From contig JAJAGP010002230.1 of NCBI GenBank assembly GCA_025084515.1, positions 62,001-126,000 of the forward strand: a stretch of DNA of 64,000 bases, in the 5' to 3' direction. The stretch is from Ancistrus triradiatus. Its lineage: Eukaryota > Chordata > Actinopteri > Siluriformes > Loricariidae. Shown here piece by piece: positions 11,124-23,290 of this stretch (the stretch's first letter is position 1; each line of letters begins with the position of its first letter). Under the pieces are notes generated by a model, which saw only the letters and a list, made by a program, of their open reading frames with translations, was not told the origin of the DNA and ran no database searches. The position numbers and the translations under genes were made by a program.

Positions 11124-11272
11124 TACATTTACAGCATTTAGCAAATGCCCTTATCCAGAGCGACTTACTTGCTCAAGGACCCAACAGTGGCAGCTTGGCT
11201 GATGTGGGATTTGAACCCTGGACCTTCTGGTTCAGAGTCCAGTATCTTACCCACTAGGCTACCACAGTCAAG
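11124..11272 (+). repeat. Dispersed SINE-like repeat, family A
   Basis: The fullest copy: acatttacagcatttag, gcccttatccagagcgac, acccaacagtggcagc, gggatttgaaccctgg and a tail with ccactaggctaccac. The GATTTGAACC segment resembles a tRNA T-loop, which suggests a tRNA-derived SINE. Confidence 0.75.
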
Positions 11273-12049
11273 CCAAATTATTAAAGTCAGTTCCATGGGA
11301 CAAAATTAGAAAATGTATTCAAAATAAAAGAATAATGTGTAATGTCTGATAATAAGAATTGACTAAAACTTCCAGAAGTTTCAAAAGTTGCAAAAGCTTC
11401 TGTCTCACTTTAGTTGCACGCTAAGAGCGGTGGGACGCGGGAACGACCGATCCATACTTCCACACCTGCACAACTCGTGCTGAAGCTGCTTGTCCTTTTG
11501 TAAATCGGCATTCTGACGGCAGTAACTAGTGTCGAGTTGTTCCCAATCAATACACACAGAGCGGGAGCTCAAAGCGAGGCCTGTTGTGGGATCAATACAC
11601 CAACGTCTGTTACTCGCTTGGTTACCCCCAGCAATGGAGACTCGGCTCCATCGGCAAGTCCCCGAGGCCCCGGAACCTGGGACGTTACATGTGAACGGAC
11701 TGTCAAAACCATTTTGTCAGCTCGCTCTTTCTCTGGTATTTAGAGACGTGCAGTGCTGAGGGTTCCTGTGTCTTCACCGAGGTGATGGAGGCTTTTAGCT
11801 CTTTTCTTCTGCCTTCGTTGAGTGGCTGCTTAAGTGTTTTTGTTCAGCCGGCCAAACCATTTTGCTTTAAGGATATCTGTTTCTTTTACACTCTATCATA
11901 TTTTTGTCCCTATGTTGGAAAAAAGACATATAATGGAGAATTTGTAGACGATCAAATTTTCGCTACAGGTATGCGCCATTCTGTGTCCATTCGCTTTAAA
12001 GACTGCGGTCTTAATAATTACAGTAAATTACAAAAGAAAAATCTGTCTT
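11273..12049. other. Intergenic DNA, no gene recognised
   Basis: Two short + strand frames (11529-11759 and 11782-12162) lack splice signals and known similarity; the second runs into a family K copy. Confidence 0.4.
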
Positions 12050-12425
12050 TGACTCAAAACAATGTTCCTCAAACAGAGATTGGAAGGGATTTTCATATTT
12101 CTTCCTCTACAGTGCATAATATCATTAAACCATTCAGAATCTGGAGGAATTTCAGTCCATAAAGGGTAAAGGCACAAGCCTAAACTGGAGAGAGGTGATC
12201 TCCGATTACATTCACAAATGGCACTTAAAACGTTACTGTGCTAAAAAGAAGCCTTATGTTATAACCATGTCCAGAAGAGGCGTCGGCTTCTGAAACACTA
12301 AACCACTTGGTATCCTCGAAATGTCCCCGAAATGTCTTTTAAGTGTGTTGAAAAGGAACGGCAACATTACAAAGTGCTAAATGCTTTACCGTCCCAACCT
12401 TTTCTGCTTTGGGGTTTCAAAACAA
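12050..12425 (+). mobile_element. Family K copy, internally rearranged
   Basis: It shares aatgttcctcaaacagaga, aatctggaggaatttcag, cacttaaaacgttactgtgc and the terminal tttctgctttggggttt with other copies. It lacks the left end. Confidence 0.75.
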
Positions 12426-12918
12426 TGAGGCTAAAAGCCATATGAATGACTTTCTAATCAAATTTATATATCTAGTGCCATCTGTGTTTTTGAATTTTCA
12501 GGCCTTATTGTTTCTGTACCAGAAATCCCTAAAGCCACGCCTGTGTGGTGAAAGATCTTTAAACCGATCCTGATACTACCAGGTGGTGTAAAGTTCAGAA
12601 GATGTGAGTAGATCAGGTTCCTCTTGGGATCATAAATGTTTCAGAGCGATGATGACACAGGCAGTACCAGAGTCTTCACTTCATCAGAGATCCACGTCCT
12701 GCCTCTATTCTTTTGGATACAGCACATAGATGTTGTATTTCAACAGATTTAATACTTCGTAGCCTTGCTTTAATTACAGAATCAGTGAGTTTGGATTTGT
12801 CTCTACCAGCTTTGCACCTCAGTTTGCTCATTTGTACTTGTAGAATTGTTCAAGTTCAGTCACATTTTGTGGAAAGACTCTGGATTTAGGTCAGGGCTCG
12901 GACATGGCCACTCATGTA
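12426..12918. other. Possible degraded repeat; nothing assignable
   Basis: A non-coding stretch before the Tc1-like element. It has the texture of an old transposon but no diagnostic motif. Confidence 0.3.
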
Positions 12919-14400
12919 CAGTGATGCTTGGTAGTTTGTGAACCCTTTAGAATTTTCTATATTTCTGCATAAATATGACCTAAAACATCATCAGATTTTC
13001 ACACAAGTCCTAAAAGTAGATAAAGAGAACCCAGTTACACAAATGAGACAAAATATTATACTTGGTCATTTATTTATTGAGGAAAATGATCCAATATTAC
13101 ATATTAGTGAGTGGCAAAAGTATGTGGGCCTTTGCTTTCAGTATCTGGTGTGACCCCCTGTGCAGCAATAACTGCAGCTAAACATTTCCTGTAGCTGTTG
13201 ATCAGTCCTGCACACCGGCTTGGAGGAATTTTAGCCCATTCCTCCATACAGAACAGCTTCAGCTCTGGGATGTTGGTGGGTTTCCTCACATTAGCTGCTT
13301 GCTTTCAGGTCCTTCCACAACATTTCCATTGGATTAAGGTCTGGACTTTGACTTGGCCATTCCAAAACATGAACTGAATTCAGAATTCATTGTTCCATCA
13401 ATGATGGCAAGCCGTCCTGCCCAGATGCAGCAAAACAGGCCCAAACCATGACACTACCACCGACCCTACCGCCACCATGTTTTCACAGATGGGACAAGGT
13501 TCTTATGCTGGAATGCAGTGTTTTTCCTTTCTCCCAACATAACGCTTTTCTTTTAAAAACAAAAAAGTGCTATTTTGGTCTCATCCATCCACAAATCATT
13601 CTTCCAAATGCCTTCTGGCTCGTCCACGTGCTCTTTAGCAAACTGCAGACGAGCAGCAATGTTCTTTTTGGAGAGCAGTGGCTTTCTCCTTGCAACCCTG
13701 CCATGCACACCATTGTTGTTCAGTGTTCTTCTGATGGTGGACTCATGAACATTAACATTAGCCAATGTGAGAGAGGCCTTCAGTTGCTTAGAAGTTACCC
13801 TGGGGTCCTTTGTGACCTCACCAACTATTACATGCCTTGCTCTTGGAGTGATCTTTGTTGGGCGACCACTCCTGGGGAGGGTAACAATGGTCTTGAATTT
13901 CCTCCATTTGTACACAATCTGTCTGACTGTGGATTGGTGGAGTCCTAACTCTTTAGAGATGGTTTTGTAACCTTTTCCAGCCCGATGAGCATCAACAGCT
14001 CTTTCCGAGGTCCTCAGACATCTCCTTTGTTCGTACCATGATACACTTCCACAAACGTTGTGAGGAGCAGACTTTGGTAGATCCCTGTTCTTTAAATAAA
14101 ACAGGGTGCCCACTCACACCTGATTGGCATCCCATTGACTGAAACACCTGACTCTAATTTCACCTTCAAATTAACGGCTAATCCTAGAGGGTCACATACT
14201 TTTGCCACTCACTAATATGTAATATTGGATCATTTCCTTCAATAAATAAATGACCAAGTATAATATTTGTCTCATTTGTTTAACTGGGTTCTCTTTATCT
14301 ACTTTTAGGACTTATGTAAAAATCTGATGATGTTTTAGGTCGTATTTATGCAGACATATAGAAAACTCTAAAGGGTTCACAAACTTTGAAGCACCACTGT
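12919..14400 (-). mobile_element. Tc1-like DNA transposon (family 1) with both ends and TA target duplication
   Basis: The left end CAGTGATGCTTGGTAGTTTG and the reverse complement of the right end CAGTGGTGCTTCAAAGTTTG are inverted and flanked by TA. The terminal repeats are about 210 bp long and include the shared taaataaatgaccaagtata segment. The interior encodes a broken transposase on the minus strand. At about 1.48 kb it is near the usual size of fish Tc1-like elements, with some internal loss. Confidence 0.92.
13104..14039 (-). pseudogene. Broken Tc1-like transposase (family 1)
   Basis: The ATG at 14039 opens MVRTKEMSEDL, the usual start of this family, but a one-base change near 14,003-14,010 shifts the frame; the main frame resumes as AVDAHRAGKGYKTISKELGL (paired-like HTH) and SGRPTKITPRAR, then LWMDETKIALF with the first catalytic Asp. 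After about 13,550 the frame breaks, with stops, and sequence is missing. The central-Asp block is degraded and the C-terminal piece WAKIPPSRCAGLINSYRKCL appears in another frame. It cannot make an active DD34E transposase. Confidence 0.9.
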
Positions 14401-14830
14401 ATGATAATCTTCCTATCCTTAAGCCCTGTCTTGTGTTGTGGGCAGTGTGGAAGGTAAACCAACTGCCCTTCAGCTGTCTTGCAAAGAGACAAAGGTTTTC
14501 TTCAAGAATTTGGGCGTACTTATCAGCACCCATTGTCTCTGATATCTTGACAAACTGCTCAAGAAGAACTTAATGCTGCCACCACCGTGCTTCAGAATAG
14601 ATTTTGCCACATGGCATCAGAAGCACAAATGAGACTCAGAGTGGCACTTTCTGGAGAACAGTGGTTTTCTCTGTGGTGTCCTTTCATTAAGCAGGTTCTA
14701 ACAAAGGCTTGTAGTTTCCTGTGCACCTCTTTGTTTGTCACACTGTGGTCTGGGTGTGAACTTTGCTGGATGTCCATTCATACTAACTGAGCTGCTCACT
14801 TAATGAGATGGGGTTTGAACTCAACACCTC
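14401..14830 (-). mobile_element. Possible old Tc1-like remnant
   Basis: It lies directly beside the intact-ended Tc1 copy and has phrases such as ctggagaacagtggttttct that recall antisense Tc1 transposase code. Too decayed to place firmly. Confidence 0.35.
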
Positions 14831-14834
14831 ACCT

Positions 14835-14960
14835 TATTCAGGGCGACTTATAACTGATAATCTTACAAACCAAGCAAACGTTTGTTTAAGGGACCCAACA
14901 GTGGCAGCTCGGCAGAGTTGGGATTTGAACCCTGGTCCTTCTGGTCCAAAGGCCACAGAT
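14835..14960 (+). repeat. Dispersed SINE-like repeat, family A (partial)
   Basis: It carries gggcgactta, acccaacagtggcagc and gggatttgaaccctgg; the 5' end is missing. Confidence 0.65.
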
Positions 14961-16689
14961 CCTCCACTGTGATCATGATTTTAATCAAGGCCAGATTTCC
15001 TGAGTGCAGTCCAACCCTGTTATCTGAATTCCTCTGTAGTCCTCTGCAATAAAAACAATTTACTACAAAGAGAGGATTAAAACTGTACACAAAATGCTCT
15101 ATTGTAGCTTCTCTATGTCCCTATTTATTTCTGGAGAATAACAATTCAAAATAAATGCGCACTTTTCTTGTAAAAAAATGTCAACAAAAATCATCTTTAG
15201 TTTGCTGCAATTAAAAGAAATCAGGAGTCTCATTGAGAACGGGATATGTGCCGCTGATAATGACTGCACCCTTTAGCATTAGATCCATAATAAATAAGAA
15301 CGCATATTCCAACTTTGACATGAACGGACGTTGATCAGATGGTTCCTTACCTACATGCTTCACTTTCATTTTATTCTGTGATCAGAGATCTTAATCTCTA
15401 GAGAGGCAAAGTGCCAGTCAGGCAGTGGGATGGGCCAGTTACCCCTGACATCCTTGAAAGCAGGTGGAGTTTTGAATATACATGAACCAGATAGGGATTT
15501 CCCCATAGGAATAATGGAAATGGAGTTCCCACTATCTGAATATTCACTGTCCCAACCATTGTCCGTAACAAAGTGCATTCAGTTAGTGGGGTTTGGCTGG
15601 AACTGTTGCACCAGATTGCTAGTTATATCAGAAGGCACCCAGAGTTCATTCAGGAAGAAGCGCAGGAGCTTTGTTACTCGCCGAGAGCTTTGCAGATGTG
15701 CTTAATGAACGGTGGTGTTGGGTTCATAGCTCGCTGCCCATCAACAACCACAGCTCTCGCTTAAAGACCTCGGCAGCTGTTGGAGTGTAGCTCGCTCGGT
15801 TATCTGCTGGGTTGAAGATAACACGCTGAAGGAAGTCTGACAGAGAAGGTGAGAAAATGTGGAAGTGAGTGACAGCGAGGGCTTTTTTTCTCCCGAGCAG
15901 GTGTTTGTTTACGAGTTTTAGGAACCTGCAAACGGTTCGACGCTGCAGCGGAGTGACACGAATTCCCCCTCAGTTCCTCCAAACCTCAGGACGTTAGTCC
16001 AGGCTTCACCGAGCCTGCATCCGAGCCTCAAGCCCATCGTTAAATCAGAACATCAAAAGCAACTTTACTTGAATGCCTTACCATGAATTTTTTATCGTAA
16101 CCGAGTTTAAATCTTTTGTCCTTTTTCTTTCGGTGGACGCCACCCTCTCTTATTTTGATACCTCCGTACGCTCGGGTTGGTTTTGCTTGCCTTGAAACGG
16201 ATCTTATAAATATTTTAGAGAGATTCATAGCTCCCTGGTTAAGTGGGCGATCGCCAAGTGGCCCTTCTTTCCACATTCCTTCAAGAAAATCACACACTAT
16301 TATTTGAGAAGACAAGATTGATGCTGAATGGACTGTGACGGCCAGCTATTAAAGGTTTTCTGTGTTAACACGGTACGCTAGACTGCGTCGAAACTCGGCG
16401 TCTTCTTTAAGCGCACCGTACGTTTCGATGACAGACTAGAATCAGTTTTACAGGAACAGATGAGGTTTAGAGCGCAGAGCTTTTAGTCGTGTTTCGTCCG
16501 TGTTCCCTGAGACCTCCTGTCATATCAGGTTTATCGAAAAAGGATATTTTGCTCGAACAGGAATTATTAGTGCTTTTACGCTCTTGGAGGTTTCCAGAAC
16601 AGAGCGAACGTCATGTACGTCAACTTCGGAAATTTGTAGGAATATTTTCGGACAATGGCAATGCTCTAAGGCCGACATAACCAGTATGT
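14961..16689. other. Intergenic DNA, no gene recognised
   Basis: A minus-strand frame at 16040-16315 (91 aa, basic) has no known similarity, and I see no flanking splice or promoter signal. Otherwise featureless. Confidence 0.4.
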
Positions 16690-17010
16690 CCATAAACCAG
16701 TTTGAGATGATTTCAGGTTTGGGACTTTGGGAGCATTATCCTGCTGGAATAAGCCATTAGAAGATGGCAGGCTGTGGGGTTTATACCATGCTCAGTTGGT
16801 ATTAAGGGGAGCAAAGTGTGCCAAGAATATAAACCATTACACCCTAGACTGTTAAACTCTAGAGATGGTGCTGTGTGTGAAAATCCCTGGAATAAAAGCA
16901 CCAACATCCAGCCACATTCAAAGCCGCTTAACCTTTCTTCCCCGTTCTGATGCTCAGTTTGATCCAGCAGCTCCACGGTTACTGGAAGCTGTGTCACACC
17001 GACACTCCCA
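16690..17010 (-). mobile_element. Tc1-like remnant (family 2), minus orientation
   Basis: It contains ttatcctgctggaataagcc, aaggggagcaaagtgtgcca and a later cgttctgatgctcagtttga, which are antisense blocks of the same Tc1-like family as 4.2 kb. Many gaps. Confidence 0.65.
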
Positions 17011-17392
17011 GCTTTCCTGTGACAGCCAGCGTCAGTGATACATAATGCTAAATGAAGCAGCTAAACATGTCTTTAGACGACCAGGGGACCTTGTTGGCCC
17101 TGCTCGAGGCGGCTGGGGCTCTGCTCGCCCCGTGCTGAGGCGGCTAATGGAAAAGCTTTCAGAAGCAAAACGTCAGGTTGCATTTGGCCTGTCCCTCTTC
17201 CCCCTCTCATAACCCACCCCTCGAACCACTAAAAAACATGTTCTAAAACACCACTGGCTTTATTTTGTGCATCCCTCCACTCACCCACCCGCCCCCCTTT
17301 ACAACAGCTGGCTCTTCTGAGAGTGCAGCGAGTGTGACGGGAGCACTGGGATTCGGCTCGGTCAACAAGGGAGTCCGGAATAGTAGTGCACA

Positions 17393-17420
17393 GTGTGTGT
17401 GTGTGTGTGTGTGTGTGTGT
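17393..17420. repeat. (GT)n microsatellite
   Basis: About fourteen GT units in otherwise plain intergenic DNA (17,011-17,560). Confidence 0.94.
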
Positions 17421-17559
17421 CTGGGACGTCCTGCAGCAGACTGGAAAAACGTTCCTTGTCCCCCGAGCCTGAGCTGAGGGATTACCTCACGCTGGGATGA
17501 ACTGGAGATGAGGGGCGCAGGCTTTACCCCTCACATTCTCTACACCTAAAAAATGTTGG

Positions 17560-18250
17560 AACCCTTTGGAGTCTTTCTTTCTGCACGGATGGGGTCTGGT
17601 CTTCACGACTTTGAAACTATTGACAAAAACATTATAATTGGTTGTTTATTTATTGAGGAAAACAATCCAGTTCCTCTCATATCTGTGACTGGTAAAAGTA
17701 TGTGAACCTCTAGGATTAGTCAATCAGTGTTACGATCAATCAGGTGTGATTGGACGCCCTGTTATATTTAAAGAACGGGGGTCTATGAGAGTCTGATCTT
17801 CACAGCACACGTTTGTGGAAGGGTGTCATCTTACGAACAAAGAGGATTTCTGAGAAGTTGGTGCTCGTCAGGCTAGAAAAGGTTACAAAGCCATCTCTAA
17901 AGAGTCTGAACCCCACCAATCCACGGCCAGACCAATTGCGTACAAATGGAAGAAATTCAAGACCATTGTTACCCTCCCCAGGAGTGGTCGATCAATGAAG
18001 ATCAGTCCAAGAGCAAGTGAGAGTTCACAAGTTCAGGGTAACCCAGGGTCTCTCACAGAGGTTACCATTAAGGCAGTTACACCCCAAACACGACATGAAC
18101 AAGGGAAAGTCTAGTCAGATTGTTAAATACCAGCATTGACAAATGATTCAAGGACGGCTCACCATCACTGATGGAACATATAAATAAAAATATCAGGACA
18201 TCTGAACATGAACTGAATCTCGAGATAATATGGATCATGCAAGAATGCAA
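17560..18250 (+). mobile_element. Tc1-like remnant (family 1), plus orientation
   Basis: It has the terminal-repeat block with tttatttattgaggaaaa and the 5' coding region, where ggttacaaagccatctctaa and gaagaaattcaagaccattg mirror the minus-strand copy at 13.9-14.0 kb. The catalytic region is mostly lost. A junction with a later block (atatcaggacatctgaacat) shows an internal deletion. Confidence 0.8.
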
Positions 18251-18799
18251 ACAGAAGAAATTCAGGACTGTTGCTGCTCTCTCTCTCACTTTACCATTCT
18301 GTTCTGTCTAGGTTTAATCAGTGCATTTAATAAAGACGTGAAAAGTGCAAGTGTATGTACTGTTTGTGTAGTTTGTCCATTCCTACGACAGATGAAGATC
18401 AGATCAGGGTTTGTTTTGGGGTGCGGGAAAATAATCCAGGTTTATTCAACTTTTTTCCAATTTTTTGGAAAAAAAGGAGCTCATTCCCTCTAACCATGCT
18501 ACCATTTTTTCTTTCGCCAGTCTGTTCTCCTTTCCGTCATGAATAATTTGTGGCAGCGCTCTGCTGCAGCATGACAGCTGCACTGTGGACCTGCAGCCCG
18601 TGTTCAGATCAGGCGCGGTAAATAAATGAATAAAGAGGCGCAACAAAAGCGGGAATCTCACCTCTGCTTACCTGCTGATCAGGTGAATAAAAAAACTAAC
18701 AAATCCAGCAGTGTAGGAGAGCAGGTACAGGTCTCAGAGCGGTGCTCACAATCTTCTCTCATGTAGTCATGAATAAAAAAATAAAGCACCCAGATAGAA

Positions 18800-19440
18800 A
18801 TGTGGGATCGCTGTAAATGATTACAGGTGTGGTCTGATTAGACACTGGGTCTTACCACAAAAGGGCGTAAAAGTGCTTCCCCTATAGCACTGCCCTATAA
18901 AAAGGCTCTCAGTGGCTAGTTACCTCTTGATGAGAGATTGTTTGATGCTCTCGAAGACATTTTGCCCAGTGGACAGACTTTGTGTGGATGTATCGTTGGA
19001 CTGAGAGAAGCAGGATGGTCTGACCTAGCTGTTAGGAGGTGCTGGGAGCAGTGGTTTTATGGGGGCACACACAGGCGGTCAACAGGCTCCGGACGGCCCA
19101 GACAGACCCCCAGTAGAGAGGATCGTTTGATCCATCGACAAGCACGAGCAGCTCCCACAGTTTGGTTATCATGCCTTCACTATACCCTGATCTCTGCCCG
19201 GACCATTTCCATGGGCTTAGCAGAAGGAAATTTGTTGTCACGGTGCCCATTACGTGTCCAGTCACTGTCACCTTCGTTTGCAGCTTCAGCAACCCACACG
19301 TGTGCAGGATCTACAGGCCCAGATGTAACATCTGTGGGTAACTGAGCTACAGGACACCATACAGAACCTGCATGCTTCGATGCCCAACTGTATCTCATCT
19401 TGTATCCAGGCTAGAGGCGGCCTAACAGGGTAACTAGAGC
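18800..19440 (+). mobile_element. Tc1-like transposase remnant (family 4)
   Basis: The + strand encodes GLREAGWSDLAVRRCWEQWF, then GSGRPRQTPSREDRLIHRQA, the HTH region of a Tc1-type transposase with part of the first helix-turn-helix deleted. The frame then decays. A shorter sister copy lies at 48.7 kb. Confidence 0.8.
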
Positions 19441-19489
19441 CTCCTATCATTTATACAGTTCTCCTGTATAAAGTATAAAGCATGATTTA

Positions 19490-19640
19490 AAACCCAGAGT
19501 CTACCTAAGTATTGTTGCTGACCATCTGCATCCCTTTATGAGCAGAGGCTACCATTTTCTGGTTCTACTTCCAGCAGGATAAAGCTCCATGTCCCAAAGC
19601 TCAAATCATCTCAGACTGGTTTATGAACATGATACTTTAA
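19490..19640 (+). mobile_element. Tc1-like remnant (family 2), central-Asp region
   Basis: Segments ctaagtattgttgctgacca and cagcaggataaagctccatg correspond to the block that in intact copies encodes QQDNAP, the second catalytic Asp. Only about 150 bp survive. Confidence 0.7.
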
Positions 19641-19914
19641 CAAGGTACAGTTCAGTTTCATATTTTGCTTTCAGCTTTAAAGTTACTTGCTTTGATGTAC
19701 CAAACCTTTATGGACTAATCTTAAGACAAACACTTATTTCCACTTACCCCAAATACATCATCTTAGGCTTGCTTTTTGCTTTAGGTTTAGGTTTGCTCTG
19801 GTGCTTCTTCTTCTTTGTGTTTTTGGTGCATTACAGCCTTTAAGTTGCTCTAGCGCCTCCTTCTCTTTAGGTTGGCAAAAGCTGTTAGGGAAAATTGCAG
19901 TTACTGTGGAGGCC

Positions 19915-20135
19915 ATACTACAACCCCAAATCAACTGTTTTTTAATGTGCTGCAGGCCTGAAATGCAGGAATGGATGTTTATTAACAAATGAAATGAAAG
20001 TTGACCAGAAAACACATGAAATATCTCAGGTTCATACTGTCTGCAATGAAATAAAAGTCACAGTAAATGTAAGAAACACTGTGTTTTTCAAATGCATTTT
20101 CCATACCGTCCCAACTTTTTCTGAATTGGAGTTGT
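19915..20135 (+). mobile_element. Short family K element with both ends
   Basis: About 220 bp bounded by caaccccaaatcaact and an inverted end with aactttttctgaattggagt. It is a compact deletion derivative of the longer copies at 21.3 and 37.7 kb. Confidence 0.75.
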
Positions 20136-21325
20136 TTAATCCTTAGTTTTGTTAATAATGCTTTTAAATTTGACCTTTTTATTCTACAGCTGTATGACAG
20201 TTTGTTGTCTGTGTATCTGTCACACTCAAATAAACCACGATTGACTGTTTCTGCTTTTAAACAATGCTCACCATTTCCTGTTGGTTGTTTTATTATTGGT
20301 TTTAGATTTTCATTCGTTCATGCCCAATTCTCAGCCTTGGAATAATAATGCCTTCTATTCTGTTACAGGTAAGCAGCTTTTAATAAACGTCCAATCAACG
20401 TCCCAAAACTTAGAATACAAATAATTTTTTTTTACTTTTAACTCTGGACGTTGCAGCTATAAACAGCTGGTCAAGTTAATAAAGGTTTATTTTTATTGTC
20501 ATAAATATTATTTATGTCATACTTTGATTTTTTTCTTTTTACATTCACACATTTACATTATAAAAATTATTTTCATGAATACTGAATTATTTGCATTAAA
20601 TACATGCGGTTTGGGCTGGTGGCTCAGAGATGGAGAAGCGTTTGGTACGAGGACAGGGGTCAGGAAGGGCTGCAAGAAAGGATCAGACCCTGATCTCAAG
20701 GACCCCTCAGTTGTTTTACTCAAAAATGGACCAGTGTGTTTGAGTTACTCCACCTATAACCCTCCACCCTGCTCAGATCCACCCGCTTCTTCTCCCTCTC
20801 ACAGGTTTGACTCTCATCAACCAAATGTCGATCCTGCAGGCCACATGCTGGTTACTAAAACAGCTCTTTGTTTATGTTTGAGCTGATGATTTGCTGTGTG
20901 CAGGCCGGAGGAACCTACAGGTTGATTGACGCTGAATTATCCGACCTGTACAGAGAGCTGTGGGTATAGCTGGGGTAAACAAAAGCCTCGTGAGAGTTCC
21001 TCTAAAGAGTTCCTCAATATTATCAGTAAGCACAGAGAAGAATTGCATTGTGCATTGGTGTGAGCCATTTGGCCGGCATGGACATGTTGGATCTGCAATC
21101 TGAAGCGTTCAGTCCATGTGATGTCTCAATGTGCCGTCTCAGAGTGCAGAGCTCTGATTACTCAGCCATCTGATCGATCAAACCCCTTTTTCTGGACTTT
21201 TCTATTCATATTTGATGTGCCTTCAGGCAGCAGAGGCTAACCAACATGAAGCCTCGATCAGTCTGACCATCCTTATAGTACACCTGAACCTTTTTTCTTT
21301 GAGTGAAGTCCACAGGATTGGAGAC
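20136..21325. other. Intergenic DNA, no gene recognised
   Basis: A + strand frame at 20524-20886 overlaps what looks like a decayed dispersed repeat (gctggtggctcagagatgg). Nothing else stands out. Confidence 0.4.
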
Positions 21326-21884
21326 TTCACTCAACCACATGGATCGCATGGGCAAGGGATTCCTTTATCAAACCTTTATCAAGCTCTACAATACAGAGTT
21401 ACATTCACAACTGCCACTTAAAACGTTACTGTGCTAAAAAGAAGCCTTATGTTATAACCATGTCCGGAAGGGGCGTCGGCTTCTCTGGGCTCGGAGGCAT
21501 CTGGGATGGACCATCACTCAGTGGGAACGGGGATTGTGCTCAGACCCATCAGTATCACAGATCTTTTTTGGAAGAAATGGACGCTGTGCTCCAGACCAAA
21601 GACGGAAAAAAAGGAGCATCCAGAGTGTTATCAGGAACAGGTACAAAATAACACCTGAAACACTAAATCAGTTGGTATCCTCGATGCGAAATTGTTACAA
21701 AGTGGTAAATGATTTGCCGTCCTCAACTTTGTTTATTAATAAATGAAATTACGTTGACATGAAATATCACAGGTTCATACTGATTACAATGAAATAAAAG
21801 TCAAAATAAACATAAGAAACACTGCACTTATTTGTGTTTTGCATTTTCCATACTGTGCCAACTTTTTCTGATTTGGGGTTGTCA
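21326..21884 (+). mobile_element. Family K copy
   Basis: It shares catgggcaagggattccttt, gccttatgttataaccatgt, ggggcgtcggcttctctggg and terminal aactttttctgatttggggt with the 38 kb copy. Remnants of a coding frame are broken. Confidence 0.8.
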
Positions 21885-22296
21885 GGGTTTAATTCATTGG
21901 TTTTTGACTTGTTAATATTTGACAGCGCCCTTTATAAATAAGACAGAAAAGAAAAAAGATCATGAATTAAACACTGGACATTTTTCCAGCTGTCATTTTC
22001 AGACAGCGAATTGATAGTGTTTTTGTTTCTTTGCTTTCTGTAATAATAAACCAGATTCGTTTTCACCCTGAGCTCCTCTTCCGGCACCAGTTCAAGCCCT
22101 CATAACTTTACCCAAACCATAACACAGGACCCAAACTCCCCCATACCCCTCCTGTTAAATGAGGATGTCCTGCTGCCAAAAGTTACCTGCTAAAACTCCA
22201 CCTTCAAAACCTTCACTATTCTGTATTCTTGTATTGACTTTAATGTACTATGGTCTTTTAGCTTCTGTGTATTTCAGCTATTATATTTGTTTATAT

Positions 22297-22450
22297 AACA
22301 TCTAGGCTGCCCAAGGAGGTCGGCTTCCTTTTTGAGTCCTGGTCCTCTCGAGGTTTCTTCCTTATAACATTTAGGGAGTTTTTGCTTGCCACCGTCTTCC
22401 TAGGCTACCTATATATTTGTAAAGGTGTTTTACAACAGAGTACTATTTAT
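22297..22450 (+). repeat. Dispersed repeat, family B (3' truncated)
   Basis: It has taacatctaggctgcccaag, gtttcttccttataacattt and a later cctaggct segment; it stops before the usual aaataaatctgac tail. Confidence 0.7.
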
Positions 22451-23084
22451 TTCTTCCTTGACGTTGATTACAGAGTTGCTTTGGTCAGATACTGCCGGAA
22501 TAAATGATTGAATAGACTTTTGAATTAAGCCGAATGTAACCCGTGAGCCACTTTTATTTGGCATAGCTGCAGTTTAGCACTAGCAGTTTAATTCGAACCT
22601 GAACACGTGACTCGATCAGAAGCTGCACAGCCTTTTTAAAAGCTAACCATCAAACTGAAAGCCTCACTGTTGTAACTGGACTGACTCGGAGTTGTGTAAG
22701 GCGGGTGTTCAGTTGAGCTCTCTGTGTTGTGTAACTTTACTTTCCATTGCACGGTTAGATTTCGGAGTGTTTTGGGTGTAAACAGTGTGAGATAATGACT
22801 GTGATCCTCTAACAATGCAGATCCTCAACTCCACTCAACATCTGCTGTGTGTGATTCAGCCCCAGAGCTGCCATTCAACCGATCCAGGATCAGATCGAGC
22901 TGACGATGATGATGATGATGAAGTGGACCAGGCCTAAATGAGAGGCTTAAACACTGACTTTATTGTTAGTAAAAACATTTAGTTTTAAAGTTTACAGACA
23001 GTGTGATACTGAACCTATATGCTTATAGGCTGTATCTGAGTATGAACGAGCCTGGTTGTTGGTGTTTTTAAGAACCTGCTGATC
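22451..23084. other. Intergenic DNA, no feature seen
   Basis: Contains only a short GAT trinucleotide run near 22,905-22,921. Confidence 0.4.
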
Positions 23085-23290
23085 GACTGGGATTTTCACA
23101 CACAGCGCCATCTCTAGGGCTTAACAGAGAATGGTCCGAAAAAGAGAAAATATCCAGTGAGGGCAGTTCTGTGGGTGGAAAAGCCTTGTTGATGCCCAGG
23201 CTGGACCGGAGAGAGAATTTAAAAGGACCTCAAATAAGCACTCGTTACAACATAAGTATGCAGAATAGCATCTCTGAACAAAAAACTTAC
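23085..23290 (+). mobile_element. Tc1-like remnant (family 2), N-terminal part
   Basis: Shares cagcgccatctctagggctt and gagaaaatatccagtgaggg with the copy at 55.7 kb. Confidence 0.7.

Noticed and set aside
11200..11272. tRNA gene suggested by gggatttgaaccctgg
   Set aside because: The same segment recurs in five dispersed copies as part of repeat family A. No acceptor stem or complete cloverleaf could be drawn.
13448..13948. 166-aa plus-strand frame
   Set aside because: Antisense to the Tc1 transposase remnant at 13.5-14.1 kb.
16040..16315. 91-aa basic minus-strand frame
   Set aside because: No similarity, no splice or promoter context; too little support to call a gene.
18938..19345. 135-aa host gene
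   Set aside because: The frame encodes the helix-turn-helix start of a Tc1-type transposase and decays; a second copy at 48.7 kb confirms a repeat.
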